From positions 1-15,441 of the forward strand of contig JANMZR010000003.1 in the NCBI GenBank assembly GCA_031383555.1: a DNA stretch of 15,441 nt, written 5' to 3'. The stretch's first letter is position 1. Each line of letters starts with the position of its first letter. The translations under genes were made by a program, and so were the position numbers. Below the pieces are notes generated by a model. That model was not told the origin of the DNA. It saw nothing but the letters and a program-made list of their open reading frames with translations, and did not search any database. Positions 7,242 through 15,095 of this stretch are shown in pieces. This stretch comes from JANMZR01 sp031383555. GTDB taxonomy: Bacteria; Bacteroidota; Bacteroidia; Cytophagales; Spirosomataceae.

Positions 7242-8486
7242 TTATGCCACTTTACTTAATTGGTGAAAAGTAGTTTTTTCAAACTTCTCAATCGCATATT
7301 GTTTGGATATTGTAAATACTTTTACATTTTTTTCGGATGGTAGTTCAAACATTGCGTCCGTCATAATAGCCTCACAAATGGAACGTAGCCCACGTGCGCC
7401 CAACTTATAATCCATTGCTTGGTCCACAATATAGTCCAAAGCGTCTTTATCCCAATCGAGCGCAATTCCTTCCATATCGAAAAGCTTTTCATATTGCTTA
7501 GTTAATGCATTTTTTGGTTCAGTAAGAATGCTTACAAGTGAATCTCGGTCTAGTGGATGCAAATAGGTGAGAACAGGAAGCCTTCCCAAAAGCTCAGGAA
7601 TAAGCCCAAACGATTTCAAGTCTTGCGCATTTACATATTTTAATATATCCTCTTTTTCAATTCTATTTTTCAAGTTTTCATCACCAGCAAAGCCAATTGG
7701 CCGAGTATTTATTCTCTTTGAAATATGGCGAGTAATTCCATCAAAAGCACCTCCACAAATAAATAATACGTTTTCAGTATTTACAGCAATCATTTTTTGA
7801 TCGGGGTGCTTTCGGCCTCCTTGAGGTGGCACGTTCACAATAGTTCCTTCTAATAGCTTTAACATAGCCTGTTGTACCCCCTCACCTGATACATCTCTAG
7901 TAATAGAAGGGTTATCCGATTTGCGAGCAATTTTATCTATTTCATCAATATAAACGATACCCATTTCGGCTTTTTCAACATCATAATCAGCAGCTTGAAG
8001 TAGGCGAGTCAATATCGTTTCAACATCTTCACCCACATAACCAGCCTCTGTAATTACCGTGGCATCCGCAATACAAAAAGGCACTTGGAGTATTTTAGCA
8101 ATAGTTTTTGCCAAATATGTTTTACCAGTGCCTGTTTCACCAACCATAATAATGTTTGACTTTTCAATCTGTACATCATCATCATTGTTTGGCTGCATTA
8201 ATCGTTTATAATGATTATATACCGCAACGGTCAAATGTTTTTTGGCTTCATCTTGCCCAATTACATATTGATCGATAAAAATTTTCATTTCGATAGGCTT
8301 TACCAACTTAAATTTACTTGGTTTTACATCTTTAGCCTTTTTCTTTTTAGGGGAAAATTCTTCTTGAATTACTTGGTAACCTTGTTCAATACAATCGTTA
8401 CAAATATGCCCGTCGATGCCTGAAAGCAGCATCTCAACTTCATTTTTACCTCTGCCACAAAATGAGCAATGTGTCTGCTTGGCCAT
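7242..8486 (-). CDS. clpX: ATP-dependent Clp protease ATP-binding subunit ClpX
   Basis: ClpX is the AAA+ hexamer that unfolds substrates and threads them into the ClpP peptidase in the cytoplasm. All landmarks are present in 414 residues: a C4 zinc-binding domain (C7, C10, C29, C32), Walker A GETGTGKT (116-123), pore loop GYVG (149-152), Walker B IVYIDE (177-182), the RKH loop (225-227), the ClpP-docking IGF loop (264-266), and a sensor-2 region with GARGLRS. Walker A has E117 where many ClpX proteins have P; this is probably a lineage variant. clpP and tig, often next to clpX in other bacteria, are not here. The start lies 27 bp after hemH, so the two are likely cotranscribed. Confidence 0.98.
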   Translation of the reverse strand: MAKQTHCSFCGRGKNEVEMLLSGIDGHICNDCIEQGYQVIQEEFSPKKKKAKDVKPSKFKLVKPIEMKIFIDQYVIGQDEAKKHLTVAVYNHYKRLMQPNNDDDVQIEKSNIIMVGETGTGKTYLAKTIAKILQVPFCIADATVITEAGYVGEDVETILTRLLQAADYDVEKAEMGIVYIDEIDKIARKSDNPSITRDVSGEGVQQAMLKLLEGTIVNVPPQGGRKHPDQKMIAVNTENVLFICGGAFDGITRHISKRINTRPIGFAGDENLKNRIEKEDILKYVNAQDLKSFGLIPELLGRLPVLTYLHPLDRDSLVSILTEPKNALTKQYEKLFDMEGIALDWDKDALDYIVDQAMDYKLGARGLRSICEAIMTDAMFELPSEKNVKVFTISKQYAIEKFEKTTFHQLSKVA

Positions 8487-8513
8487 AATTTTAGTTATTT
8501 CTTAAAAAAAATC

Positions 8514-9551
8514 TTAGTTCTGTTTCTTTGTAATAATATCTTCCAATAAGTCAACAAAGGTAGTTGAATTATTAAAACTTTCTACCAATTGAAATATTTC
8601 ACCACCATTATGCATAAATAATTCCAAATACTCCTCCCCTATTTCAATTGTAGTTTCGAGGCAATCAGCCACAAATGCGCCAGAAAATACCAATACTTTC
8701 TTTTTGCCTTCTTTGGGAAATGACTGCACAACATCCTCAGTATAAGGTTCCAACCATGGGTCACGGCCCAATCGTGACTGAAAGGCAGTGCTTGATTGAC
8801 CTGGTTTCAAGTCCAATACTTTTGCCAATGCTCTTGATGTAGCAAAACATTGGGCACGATAACAAAGTTGATTGTTAGGCCCAATCTGGTCGCAACAGCT
8901 TCCAAACTTACAGGTTTCTTTTGTAAAATCACCTTTACGAATATGCCTTGCTGGTATGCCATGGTAACTAAACAATAAATGATCAAAATTTTGAGCTGCC
9001 AAATATTTTTTTGAGGCTTCAACAAAGTGTTTTATAAATATAGGATGATTATAAAATTGATTAGTAAATTGAATTTCAGGAATAACCTGCCAGTTACTAA
9101 TTATAGACATAGCTTGCTCATAAATGGAGCCTGTAGTGGCTGAAGCATATTGTGGAAATAGGGGTACTATTTTAATTTTATCTACACCTGATGTTCTGAA
9201 ATATTCCAAAACGCTGGTTAAGCTAGGATTTTGGTACCGCATTGCCAGTTTCACAATGTACTTATTACCAAGCCTTTCTTGAAGCATTTTTTCAATATCT
9301 TGCCCATAAAATTTCAATGGTGAGCCTCTTTCCTCCCAAAGTTTTTTGTATGTTTTGGCCGATTTTGGTGCACGAAAAGGCGCAATTATTAAATTGACCA
9401 ATATCCAGCGGAGTATATAAGGTACATCAATTACTCGACCGTCCATCAAAAACTCTCTTAAGTATTTTCTAACATCAGGTGTATTTGGGGAGTCAGGTGT
9501 ACCCAAATTCACAATAATTACGCCAGTTTTTAAATTAGTTTCTTTCATCAA
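8514..9551 (-). CDS. hemH: Ferrochelatase (protoheme ferro-lyase)
   Basis: The enzyme inserts ferrous iron into protoporphyrin IX, the last step of the protoporphyrin-dependent heme route. The 345 residues cover the whole family: GVIIVNLGTPDSP at the N-terminus, VPLFPQYASATTGS in the middle, the catalytic histidine H197 in LLFSYHGIPARH, and the acidic metal-site region with E299 in FVADCLETTIEIGEE. A cysteine-rich insertion C214, C219, C220, C230, C235 follows the active-site histidine; some bacterial ferrochelatases bind a [2Fe-2S] cluster through internal cysteines, so this could be such a site (inference). Start could be M1 or M2. It lies 64 bp after the LolA-like gene and 27 bp before clpX. 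It should act in the cytoplasm or at the inner membrane face. Confidence 0.97.
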   Translation of the reverse strand: MMKETNLKTGVIIVNLGTPDSPNTPDVRKYLREFLMDGRVIDVPYILRWILVNLIIAPFRAPKSAKTYKKLWEERGSPLKFYGQDIEKMLQERLGNKYIVKLAMRYQNPSLTSVLEYFRTSGVDKIKIVPLFPQYASATTGSIYEQAMSIISNWQVIPEIQFTNQFYNHPIFIKHFVEASKKYLAAQNFDHLLFSYHGIPARHIRKGDFTKETCKFGSCCDQIGPNNQLCYRAQCFATSRALAKVLDLKPGQSSTAFQSRLGRDPWLEPYTEDVVQSFPKEGKKKVLVFSGAFVADCLETTIEIGEEYLELFMHNGGEIFQLVESFNNSTTFVDLLEDIITKKQN

Positions 9552-9615
9552 TATTTATATATTTCTAAATGCCTTATACAATAGAAATAACTTTTAACAG
9601 TAGAAAATGTTCAAT

Positions 9616-10362
9616 TTAATTAGTAAGATCTATTTCCTTAAATGTCTTAGCATTTACCTTTTTCATAACTTGTATTTCAGTCAATTTTCTTTCACCCCTG
9701 TCGCCAGAAATCAGAATTTTACCATGTTTTTGATAGTTGACCCAAGGTAAGGTGAAACCAGGTTTTTCATTTCCATCTTTTGCATAGTAGGCCCATTGCT
9801 TAACTAAATTATCCGATTTAGTCACCCAAACTTCGTATTTGTTTTGTGGTGTATTACCCACTTCCTTAAAAGTCATAGTTAAAAGGTGGGCCTCTTCATT
9901 ATTTTGAGTTTTTGAATCACCAATATATTTTAAGGTTACACCTGAATCCTTCATTTTGAAAGGCATTAGCAACCAGTAGGAGTCATTGATCCATGCACCT
10001 TTAGCCGCTTTTATGTATTTTGCCAAGGAGTCAGAATTTGTTACTAAAGCGCCGTTTCTGAATATTTTGCCAGTATTATTATTTACATTTAAAAGTGAAA
10101 CTGATTTATCTTTCACGCCTTCAATACGCACGTCACCTGTCCACTTATCCCAAATATGTTTTCTATTGCCGAAAAAATTCCAAGTAATATACCTGGTTTT
10201 ATCCCAATTTTTACGTCCTCCCATAGCTTTCATCACATTGTCAGCTACTTCAATGGCTTTAGCATCAGAACCAGCCAAATTGAAACCGTCAGCCGCTGGA
10301 TTTTGACCTAATATTTGTACTGAAAATGATAAAAAAAGTAAAGTAATTTTGAAATTCTTCAT
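9616..10362 (-). CDS. Secreted LolA/LolB-like protein of unknown function
   Basis: The 248-residue protein has a signal peptide (MKNFKITLLFLSFSVQILG, cleavage near residue 19-20) with no lipobox cysteine. The mature part starts with a helix KAIEVADNVMKAMGGRKNWDKTRYITWNFFG, then many strands including HIWDKWTGDVRIE, YWLLMPFKMKDSGVTLKYIG, YEVWVTKSDNLVKQWAYY and a closing GRGERKLTEIQV-like stretch. The order of helix, 'amGG...w...' segment and antiparallel strands resembles the outer-membrane lipoprotein-sorting LolA/LolB fold and the uncharacterised DUF6503-type proteins of Bacteroidota. I cannot assign a substrate. It lies 109 bp from nuoH and 64 bp from hemH on the same strand, so it may share a transcript with hemH; no clear promoter or terminator separates them. 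Confidence 0.75.
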   Translation of the reverse strand: MKNFKITLLFLSFSVQILGQNPAADGFNLAGSDAKAIEVADNVMKAMGGRKNWDKTRYITWNFFGNRKHIWDKWTGDVRIEGVKDKSVSLLNVNNNTGKIFRNGALVTNSDSLAKYIKAAKGAWINDSYWLLMPFKMKDSGVTLKYIGDSKTQNNEEAHLLTMTFKEVGNTPQNKYEVWVTKSDNLVKQWAYYAKDGNEKPGFTLPWVNYQKHGKILISGDRGERKLTEIQVMKKVNAKTFKEIDLTN

Positions 10363-10471
10363 AATTTTTTTTTTAAGTGTGTGTTTGAAAATACTTTATT
10401 TTGCGTTTTAGTTAAAATAATAAGATAATAAAATTCAATTGGGATTTTTTAAATTTAATTTTCAATAAAGA

Positions 10472-11557
10472 TTAAAACATTAGAAATCTATATAAACATG
10501 CCAGTAAAAATAATAAAATTGAAAATGGGAGCAACACTTTCCATGAAAGATACATTAATTGATCGATTCTTAGCCTCGGAAAAGTCCACCTGACCCACAT
10601 TTGTAAAAATACTCCAAAATAAGCCTTAATTGCCAACCAAAATAAACCAAAAAAAATGGCTGAATTTGAGCCAGGAATTCCTGTTGTCCATTCTGCTAAT
10701 TTGATATTTCCAATATTTGGTAAAGGAGAATTCCAAGAGCCGAAGAATAATATAGCCGCTAAAAGACTAATTAACAGCATAATACCATATTCTGAAAGGA
10801 ACATTATTCCAAATCGCATACCAGAATATTCCGTATGAAAACCTCCGATTAACTCAGATTCTGCTTCTGGCATATCAAAAGGAGCACGATTACACTCTGC
10901 CAAGCCAGCAATAAAAAATATTATAAAAACAGGCATTAAAATTGGTATTCTAAAAATATTCCAGGTTAAAAACCCACCTATTTCAGTAGTACTAATTCCC
11001 AATGCTTTAATGGAAAAAAGATAGTTTTCTGTTTCTGAAAATATACTTTGCTGAAAGCTAATTTGCTGTAGATTAAGTGATTGGCACAAGACCACTACTG
11101 TCAAAACGGAAATTCCCATTGGAATTTCGTAGGAAACCAATTGCGCTACTGATCGCATAGCCCCGAAAAGCGAATATTTATTGTTGGAGGCCCAGCCAGC
11201 CATTAATATTCCAAAAATATCAATTGAAATAATAGTTAATAAAAAAAATACTCCAGTTTCTGTATTACTACCAATTGTATCCGAGGAAAATGGAATTACT
11301 GAGAAGCCTACAAATATAGATATAAAAATAATCCATGGGGCCAATTTAAAAAGTCTTTTATCGGCTAAAGTAGGCACAATATCTTCTTTTTGAAAAAGCT
11401 TAAGCAGGTCAGCAATAATTTGTAAATAACCAAACTTGCCCACCACCATTGGGCCTAGCCTGTCTTGCATAAAAGCAGAAACCTTTCTCTCTGAATATAC
11501 TCCAATATAAGTATTAACTAATATCCAAAACAAAGAAATAATTAAAGCTAATATCAT
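10472..11557 (-). CDS. nuoH: NADH-quinone oxidoreductase subunit H (complex I)
   Basis: NuoH is the inner-membrane subunit of respiratory complex I that helps form the quinone chamber and the link to the proton channels. The 361 residues show several transmembrane helices and the hallmark motifs ERKVSAFMQDRLGP (23-36), a KEDI loop (57-60), SYEIPMGIS (142-150), and AECNRAPFDMPEAESELIGG (220-239) followed by FHTEYSGMRFG. The start is fixed by an in-frame TAA directly before the ATG. It is longer than the E. coli protein (325), with an extra loop around residues 165-190. Unusually it stands alone: upstream is asnS and downstream a LolA-like gene, with no other nuo gene in the window. A weak -7-like TTACTTTG lies about 33 bases upstream on the minus strand. 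Confidence 0.97.
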   Translation of the reverse strand: MILALIISLFWILVNTYIGVYSERKVSAFMQDRLGPMVVGKFGYLQIIADLLKLFQKEDIVPTLADKRLFKLAPWIIFISIFVGFSVIPFSSDTIGSNTETGVFFLLTIISIDIFGILMAGWASNNKYSLFGAMRSVAQLVSYEIPMGISVLTVVVLCQSLNLQQISFQQSIFSETENYLFSIKALGISTTEIGGFLTWNIFRIPILMPVFIIFFIAGLAECNRAPFDMPEAESELIGGFHTEYSGMRFGIMFLSEYGIMLLISLLAAILFFGSWNSPLPNIGNIKLAEWTTGIPGSNSAIFFGLFWLAIKAYFGVFLQMWVRWTFPRLRIDQLMYLSWKVLLPFSILLFLLACLYRFLMF

Positions 11558-11589
11558 TTAATGGGGAAAATAAACTGTTAATAAATCAA

Positions 11590-11760
11590 AGTAATGCAAG
11601 TAGACAAAATGGCGTGTCCACTTTGTATGCGTTGCTAAAAACCCCCTCCGCCAAAGTTTGTTTCTACACAAACTTTCAATTAATTTTCAGTAATGGCTTT
11701 TCATTTGTGTTGACACAAAGGATTGCGTAACATTAGACAAGGGAGCATGCCCCCTTGCGC
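11590..11760. repeat. Intergenic cluster of four inverted repeats
   Basis: Four inverted repeats follow each other between asnS and nuoH: 11604-11612 with 11618-11626 (9 bp, one mismatch); 11653-11661 with 11668-11676 (9 bp, perfect); 11704-11710 with 11713-11719 (7 bp, perfect, 2-base gap); and 11738-11743 with 11752-11757 (6 bp, perfect, 8-base gap around the palindrome GCATGC). The stretch is visibly less AT-rich than other spacers here, with blocks such as CCCCCTCCGCC. It has no ORF. It could be a non-autonomous mobile or REP-like repeat, or a structured RNA leader for nuoH. Confidence 0.6.
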
Positions 11761-11769
11761 AAAAACTCA

Positions 11770-13224
11770 TCAATATTCTGCACTTTTTGGCGTTCTCGGA
11801 AAAGGAATAACATCACGAATATTACCCATCCCAGTCACAAAAAGCACCAATCTCTCAAAGCCTAATCCAAAACCTGAGTGAGGTGCTGAACCAAACTGAC
11901 GGGTTTCGAGGTACCACCAAATGGTTTCTTCATGTATACCCACTTCCTTTGTTCTTTGCAATAATTTTTCATAATTATCTTCCCGCTGAGAGCCACCAAT
12001 TATTTCACCAATCCCTGGAAATAACACATCCATAGCTCGTACAGTTGGTCCCGGAGCAGCATCTGAAGGCTCATCTTGCTTCATATAAAAAGCTTTTATT
12101 TGCTTCGGATAGTTGGTAAGAATAACTGGCTTTTTGAAATGCTTTTCAACCAAATACCTCTCATGCTCACTCTGAAGGTCTATTCCCCATTCAACTGGGT
12201 ACTGAAATTTACCTTCTTTATGCCGCTTTGAATTCAATAAAACTTTAATGGCTTCAGTATAAGTTAACCTCTCAAAATCATTTTCAACTACAAATTTCAA
12301 CTTTTCCAATAAGGCCATATCACTCCTTTCCTCAACTTTCTTTGTTTTTTCTTCTTCTGTTAATCTATTTTCAAGAAAGGCCAAATCATCAGCACAATTT
12401 TCAATTGCATAATTTATAACATATTTTACAAAACTTTCGGCCAAGTTCATATTGTCTTCCAACTCATAAAAGGCCATTTCAGGCTCGATCATCCAAAACT
12501 CAGCCAAATGACGTGTTGTGTTGGAGTTTTCAGCACGAAAAGTTGGACCAAATGTATAAATTTTAGAAAGTGCCAATGCGCCTAACTCTCCTTCTAGCTG
12601 CCCAGAAACCGTAAGATTTGTCTCTTTACCAAAGAAATCTTGTGAATAATCGATTGATCCGTCTTCATTCAAAGGTGGATTTTTAGGGTCTAATGTAGAA
12701 ACACGGAACATTTCACCAGCACCTTCGGCATCCGAACCTGTAATAATTGGTGTGTGCAAATAAAAGAAACCGTTGTCGTTATAAAATTTATGCACAGCAA
12801 AAGCTAAGGCATGCCTGATTCTCAAAATTGCACTGAAAGTATTTGTACGTGGCCTTAAGTGGGCTATTTCTCGAAGAAATTCCAAAGAATGTCTTTTGGG
12901 TTGTAACGGAAACTTTTCAGGATCTGCACTTCCATAGACATGGATGCTATCTACCTGAATTTCAACTGCCTGCCCGCTACCTTGTGATTCAATTAATGTC
13001 CCATCAATTGCAATACATGATCCTGTAGTTACTGATTTCAGCGTTTCTTCATCAATTCTACCCAACTCTACAACGCCTTGAATATTGTTAATTGTAGAGC
13101 CATCATTCAAGGAAATGAAAATTACATTTTTACTTTCACGCTTAGTGCGCACCCAACCTTTTGCAGTGATTCTCTGACCAAAATCAACCAATTTCAATAT
13201 TTCCTTTATCTGATACTTTACCAT
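11770..13224 (-). CDS. asnS: Asparaginyl-tRNA synthetase
   Basis: The class IIb synthetase charges tRNA-Asn with asparagine in the cytoplasm. The 484 residues comprise an N-terminal OB-fold anticodon-binding domain (about 15-110, with ITAKGWVRTKRESKNVIFISLNDGS), a linker, and a class II catalytic core. Motif 2 is FRAENSNTTRHLAEFWMIEPE around R230, whose wording is that of AsnRS and not AspRS. Motif 3 is GLGFERLVLFVTG with R458. The C-terminus RDVIPFPRTP is typical. Compared with the 466-residue E. coli enzyme it has a modest insertion around 275-310 (NRLTEEEKTKKVEERSD), common in Bacteroidota. It is divergent from rpoN and has a good -7 box about 130 bases upstream. A hairpin just after its stop lacks a T-run. 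Confidence 0.98.
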   Translation of the reverse strand: MVKYQIKEILKLVDFGQRITAKGWVRTKRESKNVIFISLNDGSTINNIQGVVELGRIDEETLKSVTTGSCIAIDGTLIESQGSGQAVEIQVDSIHVYGSADPEKFPLQPKRHSLEFLREIAHLRPRTNTFSAILRIRHALAFAVHKFYNDNGFFYLHTPIITGSDAEGAGEMFRVSTLDPKNPPLNEDGSIDYSQDFFGKETNLTVSGQLEGELGALALSKIYTFGPTFRAENSNTTRHLAEFWMIEPEMAFYELEDNMNLAESFVKYVINYAIENCADDLAFLENRLTEEEKTKKVEERSDMALLEKLKFVVENDFERLTYTEAIKVLLNSKRHKEGKFQYPVEWGIDLQSEHERYLVEKHFKKPVILTNYPKQIKAFYMKQDEPSDAAPGPTVRAMDVLFPGIGEIIGGSQREDNYEKLLQRTKEVGIHEETIWWYLETRQFGSAPHSGFGLGFERLVLFVTGMGNIRDVIPFPRTPKSAEY

Positions 13225-13350
13225 AAACTTTATTAATTCAATTTTTCTAAATAATATTTTACTAATAATTCTAATAATACTTTACGTTTAAAAAAAAGGA
13301 TAAAATTCAATTCAATATTTTAAACTGAAAATTGTATTTTTAGAAGATGG

Positions 13351-13358
13351 CAAAGGTA
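13351..13358 (-). promoter_or_regulatory. Candidate -7 box for asnS
   Basis: The minus strand reads TACCTTTG followed by CC, a perfect TAnnTTTG box, about 130 bases before the asnS start. The -33 zone is T-rich, without an exact TTTG. Immediately upstream, the sequence AAAATAGCTA (plus strand) occurs twice, at about 13363 and 13381, 18 bp apart, and could be an operator or a coincidence of low-complexity DNA. Confidence 0.5.
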
Positions 13359-13466
13359 CATAAAATAGCTAAAAATAGGAAAAATAGCTAGTAGAATTTG
13401 ATAATTTGATTCTAAAATATACTTATTATTACAATTTTTGGTTTTAAAGGATTTAGAGTGAAACAT

Positions 13467-13474
13467 TAATTTTG
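13467..13474 (+). promoter_or_regulatory. Candidate -7 box for rpoN
   Basis: TAATTTTG is a full match to TAnnTTTG, 157 bases before the rpoN start; TTTG at 13437-13440 is 26 bases upstream, longer than usual. A second candidate, TAATTTCG at 13588-13595, differs by one base and lies much closer to the gene. Confidence 0.35.
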
Positions 13475-13630
13475 AAATGACTTTATATCTTGTAGAACCA
13501 AATTATTAATAGAAGCACCTATTTCTTAGAAAATAACTTTTTCAATAGTAATTTTAAAGAAAAAATGCAAAAAGGTAATTTCCATTGTAATTTCGCTAGA
13601 AGCCGCAATTATTAGTTTTCGAGTATACAA

Positions 13631-15088
13631 ATGCAAAAATTAGGATTAAATCAAAATTTACAACAAAAACTTTCACCTCAGCAAATTCAATTTATAAAAT
13701 TGTTGCAAATTCCTGTTTCGGAATTGGAAGCAAGGGTAGAAGAAGAGCTTGAGATTAATCCGGCCTTGGAAGAGGGAGAAGATTTTGAGAAATCGGAAAA
13801 TAATGATAATGCAGATACAGATGATGACTTTGATAACGATTATTCAGACGAATATTCTAATAATGACGACCTTGAAATTGGGAATTATTTGCAAGATGAA
13901 TCAGGCTACAAAATGTATGGTGATGGTGCTCGTGATGAGGACGAAAAAGACATACCTTTTGCATCGGAAGAAGGCCTTAATGAGCTGTTAATGCAACAAT
14001 TAGGCTTTTTAAAAATGAATGAGTATGAGCATTTATTAGGTGAGCAATTAATAGGTTCGCTTGACGATGATGGCTATTTAAGGCGAAATCTTGAGTCGAT
14101 TGTAAATGACCTTGCCTTTACAAAAGGAATCGAAACATCATTAGAAGAACTTGAAAAAATCCTTAAAAGAATTCAACGATTTGACCCTTCAGGTATAGGC
14201 GCACGTGACTTAAAGGAGTGCCTTCTTTTACAATTAGATCGGAAAGATGTTCATGATCAAAATGTCCATTTGGCTATAAAAATAATAGACGACCATTTTG
14301 AAGAGCTTTCAAAAAGACATTATGAAAAGATTCAAAAGAAACTAAATCTAGATAATGATCAGTTAAAAGCAGTAATAAAAGTGATCACAAAACTTGACCC
14401 AAAGCCAGGTAATACCGCCAATAATAGCATCAATCAATACCTGATTCCTGATTATATTTTAGTAAATAATGGTGGAAAATTTGAATTATCCCTCAATTCG
14501 AAAAATGCTCCAGAATTGAAAATTAGCAATTCATTTGCTGATATGCTCGACACTTATCATAAAAGTGATAAGCAAAATAAAAATATTAGAGAAACGGTAA
14601 CATTTATAAAGCAAAAATTAGACTCTGCCAAGTGGTTTATAGATGCTATAAAACAAAGGCAAAATACATTGCTTCGCACAATGGATGCAATTGTCAAATT
14701 CCAATATGAATTCTTTTTGGATGGCGATGAAAACAAGCTTAAACCAATGATTCTTAAAAACATAGCTGACGTAATTGGGATGGATATTTCCACCGTTTCT
14801 AGAGTTGCAAATGGTAAAAGTGTGCAAACGGAATTTGGTATTTATCAATTAAAACACTTTTTCTCGGAAGGGATTGCAACCGATTCTGGAGAAGATGCCT
14901 CCAGCAGGGAAGTGAAAAATATATTAAAAGAAATGACCGAAAATGAGTCGAAATCAAGCCCTCTATCTGACGATAAATTAGAAAAAATATTAAATGATCG
15001 GGGCTATAATATTGCACGGCGAACTGTTGCCAAATACCGAGAACAATTAGGAATTCCAGTAGCTAGACTTAGAAAAGAACTTAACTAA
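13631..15088 (+). CDS. rpoN: RNA polymerase sigma-54 factor RpoN
   Basis: Sigma-54 directs RNA polymerase to -24/-12 promoters that need an AAA+ activator. The 485 residues show the full domain order: glutamine-rich activator-contact region I (LNQNLQQKLSPQQIQFIKLLQ), a strongly acidic region II (about 47-90, rich in D, E and N), the core-binding domain with DDDGYLRRNLESI-like and FDPSGIGARDLKECLLLQL motifs, the helix-turn-helix from about D385 (DISTVSRVANGKSVQTEFG), and the RpoN box ARRTVAKYRE (462-471) that reads the -24 element. The start is the first ATG and gives the standard N-terminus. No sigma-54 activator gene is in the window. A membrane protein starts 7 bp downstream and is probably cotranscribed. 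Confidence 0.98.
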   Translation: MQKLGLNQNLQQKLSPQQIQFIKLLQIPVSELEARVEEELEINPALEEGEDFEKSENNDNADTDDDFDNDYSDEYSNNDDLEIGNYLQDESGYKMYGDGARDEDEKDIPFASEEGLNELLMQQLGFLKMNEYEHLLGEQLIGSLDDDGYLRRNLESIVNDLAFTKGIETSLEELEKILKRIQRFDPSGIGARDLKECLLLQLDRKDVHDQNVHLAIKIIDDHFEELSKRHYEKIQKKLNLDNDQLKAVIKVITKLDPKPGNTANNSINQYLIPDYILVNNGGKFELSLNSKNAPELKISNSFADMLDTYHKSDKQNKNIRETVTFIKQKLDSAKWFIDAIKQRQNTLLRTMDAIVKFQYEFFLDGDENKLKPMILKNIADVIGMDISTVSRVANGKSVQTEFGIYQLKHFFSEGIATDSGEDASSREVKNILKEMTENESKSSPLSDDKLEKILNDRGYNIARRTVAKYREQLGIPVARLRKELN

Positions 15089-15095
15089 AATTATT

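Larger units (their letters stand above)
13225..13630. other. Divergent promoter region between asnS and rpoN
   Basis: The spacer of 406 bases is very AT-rich and has no credible gene. It contains the asnS -7 box at 13351-13358 and two -7-like boxes for rpoN, at 13467-13474 and 13588-13595, plus the short direct repeat AAAATAGCTA. No riboswitch-like or T-box-like structure was recognised upstream of asnS. Confidence 0.6.

Noticed and set aside
8120..8145. ClpX Walker A GETGTGKT as a damaged motif
   Set aside because: The catalytic G, K and T are intact; E at the second position is compatible with function and is probably lineage-specific.
116..8423. A CRISPR array or new defence system
   Set aside because: No short regularly spaced repeats with unique spacers and no nuclease, transposase or toxin gene were seen; the only repeats are protein-coding units of about 1.17 kb.
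9986..10306. 106-codon frame on the plus strand inside the LolA-like gene
   Set aside because: It is a shadow of the real gene, which has a signal peptide and a coherent fold.
11738..11757. CAAGGG/CCCTTG hairpin as the asnS terminator
   Set aside because: No T-run follows on the minus strand; it fits better as part of the four-hairpin cluster.
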